Positions 60,360 through 64,000 of a stretch of 64,000 bases of DNA are shown here, piece after piece. The notes under the pieces were generated by a model that did not search any database, was not told where the DNA came from, and saw only the letters and a list, made by a program, of their open reading frames with translations. Numbering within the stretch: the stretch's first letter is position 1; the number at the start of each line of letters is the position of its first letter. The position numbers and the translations under genes were made by a program. Source of the stretch: Dioscorea cayenensis subsp. rotundata (Eukaryota; Streptophyta; Magnoliopsida; Dioscoreales; Dioscoreaceae); assembly GCF_009730915.1 (NCBI RefSeq), contig NC_052487.1, positions 310,001-374,000 of the forward strand. Direction: 5' to 3'.

Positions 60360-63300
60360 AATGTATATATATATATTTGATTTTTGAGGTTTTAGGTCTC
60401 TATTGTTGGTGACAATACTTCTATTGGATTCTAATCTTCTTGAATACATATTCAGGGATGAAGGAAAGATTTCACGTAAACTCATGGATTGTGTTAATAC
60501 ATACTTGTTGAAAGATGGGCCAAATCTCGGATGTAGAGCTAAAGATATTCATGCTGCTTTACAAGGGTTTTTGTTCTCTTTCTGGTTGACCACTCATGAT
60601 CGAGGACTAAAGGTGCTGAGCTATTTTTCTTTTTAACATAGTTTCTTTGTCAATATCCTGTACCAACAACCCAAGTATAGCTTTGTATTTGATCTGTGGA
60701 AATTCTTCTATTGTAGAATTCATTCATTCTTTATGCAAGGATTCAGCTAAAGCTTGGGAGAAGTATTTTAGATGAAACTGAACTAATTGGGCAACTTCTT
60801 GATGTTATCTCCAAAGAGCTGGACCATAGCTCTAGTATTAGTAGTGGTGCAATTCCTCGGTGAGCATATTTCCTTCCAATTGATTCTGTCGCAAAATTAA
60901 TCATGGTGTCTGTTTGTGCTAATGATTTGTTGTCCAGGACTGATATATCAAAGGATGAAAAGATTGGGAATTTGGGAAGCCAACAAGGTTTAATTGAGCT
61001 TGCGGCCACAGTTTTTTATCAGGTCTTGTATCTAATACTTCACACATTCGTCCTTCCAAGTCTGCATTTTATTTCTTTAGTGAATTGTTGTTATAGAAAA
61101 TTTATTTTCATCTAGGCTTGCATGGGTTTCACAAGGATTTCTTGCCAAGGGAAGCGATTGAAGATGGAGGATGTTGCGACTCGTCTAAAGGATGGGCTCA
61201 TGAAAGGTTCAGGGGTTTGGTGAGAATTCATACTGGTTATTTTTTATCCTCTTTGGTGGCATAATTTAACTTTCTTTGTTCCTCTTAAATTCTTGTTGAC
61301 TAAGTATCTCTATTGGTTAAACCAATGCTTGCCACCATTTTTTTTTTTTTTTAAATTTTAATTTTGAGTCTTCACCCATTATTTGCCCTGGTACAACAAT
61401 CACTTTGAACCTTTTCCTGGTTAGAAGCTCTTTCTTGCTTTGTTATCTGTCTAATGTGGCTAATCTGAATATCTGTTTTCTTGCTCAACAGCCATCTATT
61501 TCATGCTTAAAACTAAAGGTGGTTCCTAAATCTGTGCATATTCACAGTATATACTTCTTAAGTTTTGAATTTTACTACACATGGGAATTTATATATAAAT
61601 CCTCAAGTATGTAGTTGTCAAGAATATGATCTTTCTTAACTTATTTTGCTTAATTAGATAGCTTTAAACCTGCCATCTGTTGTGGACCTTTCCTATGTTG
61701 CTTTGCTGATTTTCTCACTTAAATGATTCTTTTTAAGGCATGAGTTTTTTATGCTTTATTACAATGATAACATTGGCAATGATAATTATTGTACAGGTCC
61801 CTATAATTGTGTATTTTCTGCCTTTTTAGTCATTCTAATATTTTTAGGTACAATTAAGTCCTCATATTTGTCGAATTGGGTCGTTCTAGTCCACAACAAT
61901 ATTTTTAGGTACAATTAAGTCCTTGCAATTTATACTTCCCATCTACACAGCAGACTAAAATGATCTAATTCGACTAAATATAAGAACTTAATTGTACCTA
62001 AAAATATTGCAAGGACTAAAAAGCAAAAAGTACATAATTACATGGACTTGTACAGTAATTAAAATATTATTATAATACATTTATTTATTTGAATCATGAT
62101 TGAAATTTGATACAATGTCTTCACACTTCAATGACTTCATGTTTTTTTCTTGTCTAGGCTTTGTGCAACACTGACTTCATTATTTTTTCCTGGGTTTGAA
62201 ATTTGTTCAAGGGCTGTATGGCCCAAATTTAACACTATCTTCTATTTTAGGATGTTTCATGGGAAATGGTCTTTGCTGGAGACAATGCTTTTATTCCTTG
62301 TAGTATGAATTCTGTGTGTTGTTTTGCCACATCAGGTTTTTCTTCTAGTGGATGTGGATGAAGTGACTTTGAGTGCTTTACTGTCTGAATTCTAGTTAGT
62401 TCCAACATTACTTGGGAGTTAAAATATTTTCCCTTGTGGTTTATCCAAAAAGTTTTTCTTTCAAAAGATCAACGTACTACCAAATATATTGTTATAAAAT
62501 GTGAACGTAGTGTCTAATATGAAACACTGAATGTTGTTATCTTGTACAGGTTTTACAACTAATGCATCTTTTTCTTTGTATTTTGATTCATTCCTAGTTT
62601 TCTGTGATTGAATTCTTCATTTAGCCTAACTTCTAAATATCATCAAAACTTTATTGGTTGCATTGACTTGGAAAATATACATGATAGTATGACATTAAAT
62701 TTTTCCATTTGAAATATTTTGTATATCCGATATGGTTGTTAATGTGTGCATTTGTTTTCATCCCTGTGCTACAGGACTGCTGCATTTTACTTTCTTATTC
62801 ACAGCTATGGCTTACGTCTGGACAAATCTTTACTAATTGACTGGTTTCAAGGTGCATGTGAAGTTCTGCAAAGGTAGTTTGCTATGTAATCAGATTTTAG
62901 TTGTCCTTAGTTTGTGATGCTTTTTAGCCCTTGGTTTTTGAATTGTGCATTTGCTGCTGGGTCATTTATTCGAAATAATAATTTACACAGGTAAATATGA
63001 CATTTATAGTTATTCTTTGTTTTTTTTTGGATTCGTGAACTAAACTGCATAGCTGGCTTGATATGCTTGAATTGAATTTCTGGTGAATTTTCTCAAAGCA
63101 ATTAGAAACACAGTTAATCTTATTTGATTGTTTAAGAGTGGCCTTTTTATGGCAAGGTGAAAGGCTTGGCGTGATTTTGCATCCAAAAGATGATAAGTGA
63201 TCTTGGTGGTTTGTTCATATTTATGTTGAGTTACTTGAAACCCAGGCTCCTATCTTGCTAATACTTTGTGTTCACTGGCCTGATAGATGCTTTGAGTCCA

Positions 63301-64000
63301 AGTACTTCCTGGTTGCACGCATGTGTATGTTGGTATACTCGTGCCATGTTATTGTTGTATTTATATTATATTTCTGCCTTATGTTGGTCATTATGGATTT
63401 TCTGTATGGATAATTGTGATTATGTAATTCCTAAAAATTGTTCAATTTTCCTTATTTTTTGTTTCTGTGTGTGTACAGGATTTTGAATGATTCAAAGACC
63501 ATGTATTCTCATGATAACATTTTGTGGCTCTTGTGGTATAGCTTCTCACCTTCTTAGTGATTATAAGTTGCTCATTGTTACGTTGATCCATGTTCAGTTC
63601 TTCTTAGTAAATGGATTTCATATTTATAGATTTTGTGTGATGTTTAATTGACTTCCTCTATTCCATATGCATGTTTCATTGCATCACATGGATTTTAAAT
63701 TTGAACTATTCATTGGCACAACATCTCAGTTCACAATCCAATTGACATTTCTTGAATCCATTTGCAAAGGACTTTTCAGGAGCTTTTATTTGTGCTTTGT
63801 CCCAGTTCAGATGAGCAGCTTCCACAACATCTGTGTTATACTTCTGGCGAGGTATCAGCACTGAATGTTTTAATTCCTATATTTACCTTTTTTCCATGTA
63901 ACTTATCTAGGAGTATTGAGGTTTTGACAATTGCTTATGCAATATAATTAAATTGAACAATTCTAATTGGTTGATCTCAATGTGTGAGAAAAAATTTTCA
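58844..64000 (+). CDS. ATM: ATM serine/threonine kinase, N-terminal part (3' end outside window)
   Basis: Twelve exons visible: 58844-58912, 59021-59129, 59221-59364, 59769-59930, 60025-60220, 60456-60612, 60717-60859, 60938-61022, 61116-61219, 62775-62873, 63479-63535 and 63770-63851. All are in phase, giving 469 codons. The start MASSRDVQDVISKLSSDKAK carries the TAN motif typical of ATM orthologues and matches the opening I recall for Arabidopsis ATM. Further conserved stretches are ILRHLLAVNEYRYQMRKRVY, LLENPPGDFPDNIRED and DEGKISRKLMDCVNTYLLKD. ATM is the PI3K-like kinase that signals double-strand breaks. The HEAT solenoid, FAT and kinase domains lie beyond the window. An in-frame ATG 123 bp upstream (58721) would add 41 residues; it is judged less likely. 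The 1.55-kb ninth intron holds a foldback element. Confidence 0.95.
60293..60376. repeat. (CT)n-(TA)n compound microsatellite in an ATM intron
   Basis: An interrupted (CT)n tract is followed by two (TA)n runs within the fifth ATM intron, close to the acceptor of exon 6. It lengthens the pyrimidine-rich region but leaves the acceptor intact. Confidence 0.85.
61787..62060. mobile_element. Foldback MITE in ATM intron 9
   Basis: Both ends carry long imperfect inverted arms of about 100 bp. The left arm reads GTACAGGTCCCTATAATTGT, the reverse of the right arm GTACAAGTCCATGTAATTAT. Both arms continue with CTTTTTAGTC and AATATTTTTAGGTACAATTA. The word TTTTTAGGTACAATTAAGTCC also occurs twice directly in the left half (about 61843 and 61901). 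The element could form a stable hairpin in the pre-mRNA and be a small-RNA source. Target-site duplications are unclear. Confidence 0.7.

Noticed and set aside
1-64000. CRISPR array, phage, integron, tRNA or rRNA gene
   Set aside because: No regularly spaced repeats or canonical cloverleaf genes were seen. The tRNA-like B boxes belong to SINEs.

Overview
The window is a stretch of flowering-plant nuclear genome. It is AT-rich, has spliced genes with GT-AG introns, plant-specific protein families (RADIALIS-like SANT, Dof, DUF295 F-box, plant-type fused pantothenate kinase), CT-rich 5' leaders, telo-box and site II promoter motifs, and SINE, hAT and MITE insertions. I cannot name the species. 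The protein sequences look more monocot-like than eudicot-like, but that is an impression only.

Layout. 1-3019 (-): 5' part of a PUB5-like U-box E3 ligase, running off the left edge. 3.6-10.1 kb: gene-poor AT-rich DNA with a SINE carrying a perfect 15-bp target-site duplication, a second SINE candidate and a Copia-type primer-binding-site relic. 10199-10526 (+): RADIALIS-like SANT protein. 11153-13877 (+): EAF6 subunit of the NuA4 acetyltransferase complex. 14825-17979 (+): mitochondrial ATAD3 AAA-ATPase, converging 149 bp from 18129-21892 (-): MTOPVIB, the meiotic topoisomerase VI B-like subunit. 24439-32942 (+): 22-exon bifunctional pantothenate kinase 2/DUF89 phosphatase. 35350-39697 (+): a DUF295 F-box protein fused to the N-terminal half of a RanBP2-zinc-finger-type protein. 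42630-46434 (-): glycyl-tRNA synthetase. 48.3-50.4 kb: decayed duplicate of the PANK2 3' end and its downstream DNA. 50886-53564 (+): intronless PWWP-domain protein. 53884-54483 (-): Dof transcription factor. 54.5-58.8 kb: gene-poor, with a SINE-derived tandem array. 58844-right edge (+): first 469 codons of the ATM kinase.

The genes are ordinary dispersed loci and not an operon-like system. The one thematic link is that MTOPVIB (needed with SPO11 to make meiotic double-strand breaks), ATM (break signalling) and EAF6 and PWWP (chromatin) lie within about 50 kb, which may be chance. I found no CRISPR, phage or defence system. The most unusual items are the RanBP2-like/F-box fusion, the PANK2 tail duplication whose copy lacks the hAT insertion, a GC-AG intron and a 21-nt microexon in MTOPVIB, and a CGGATCC-type motif upstream of four genes. 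All exon coordinates were derived by hand from splice sites, reading phase and remembered family conservation. No search or alignment was run.
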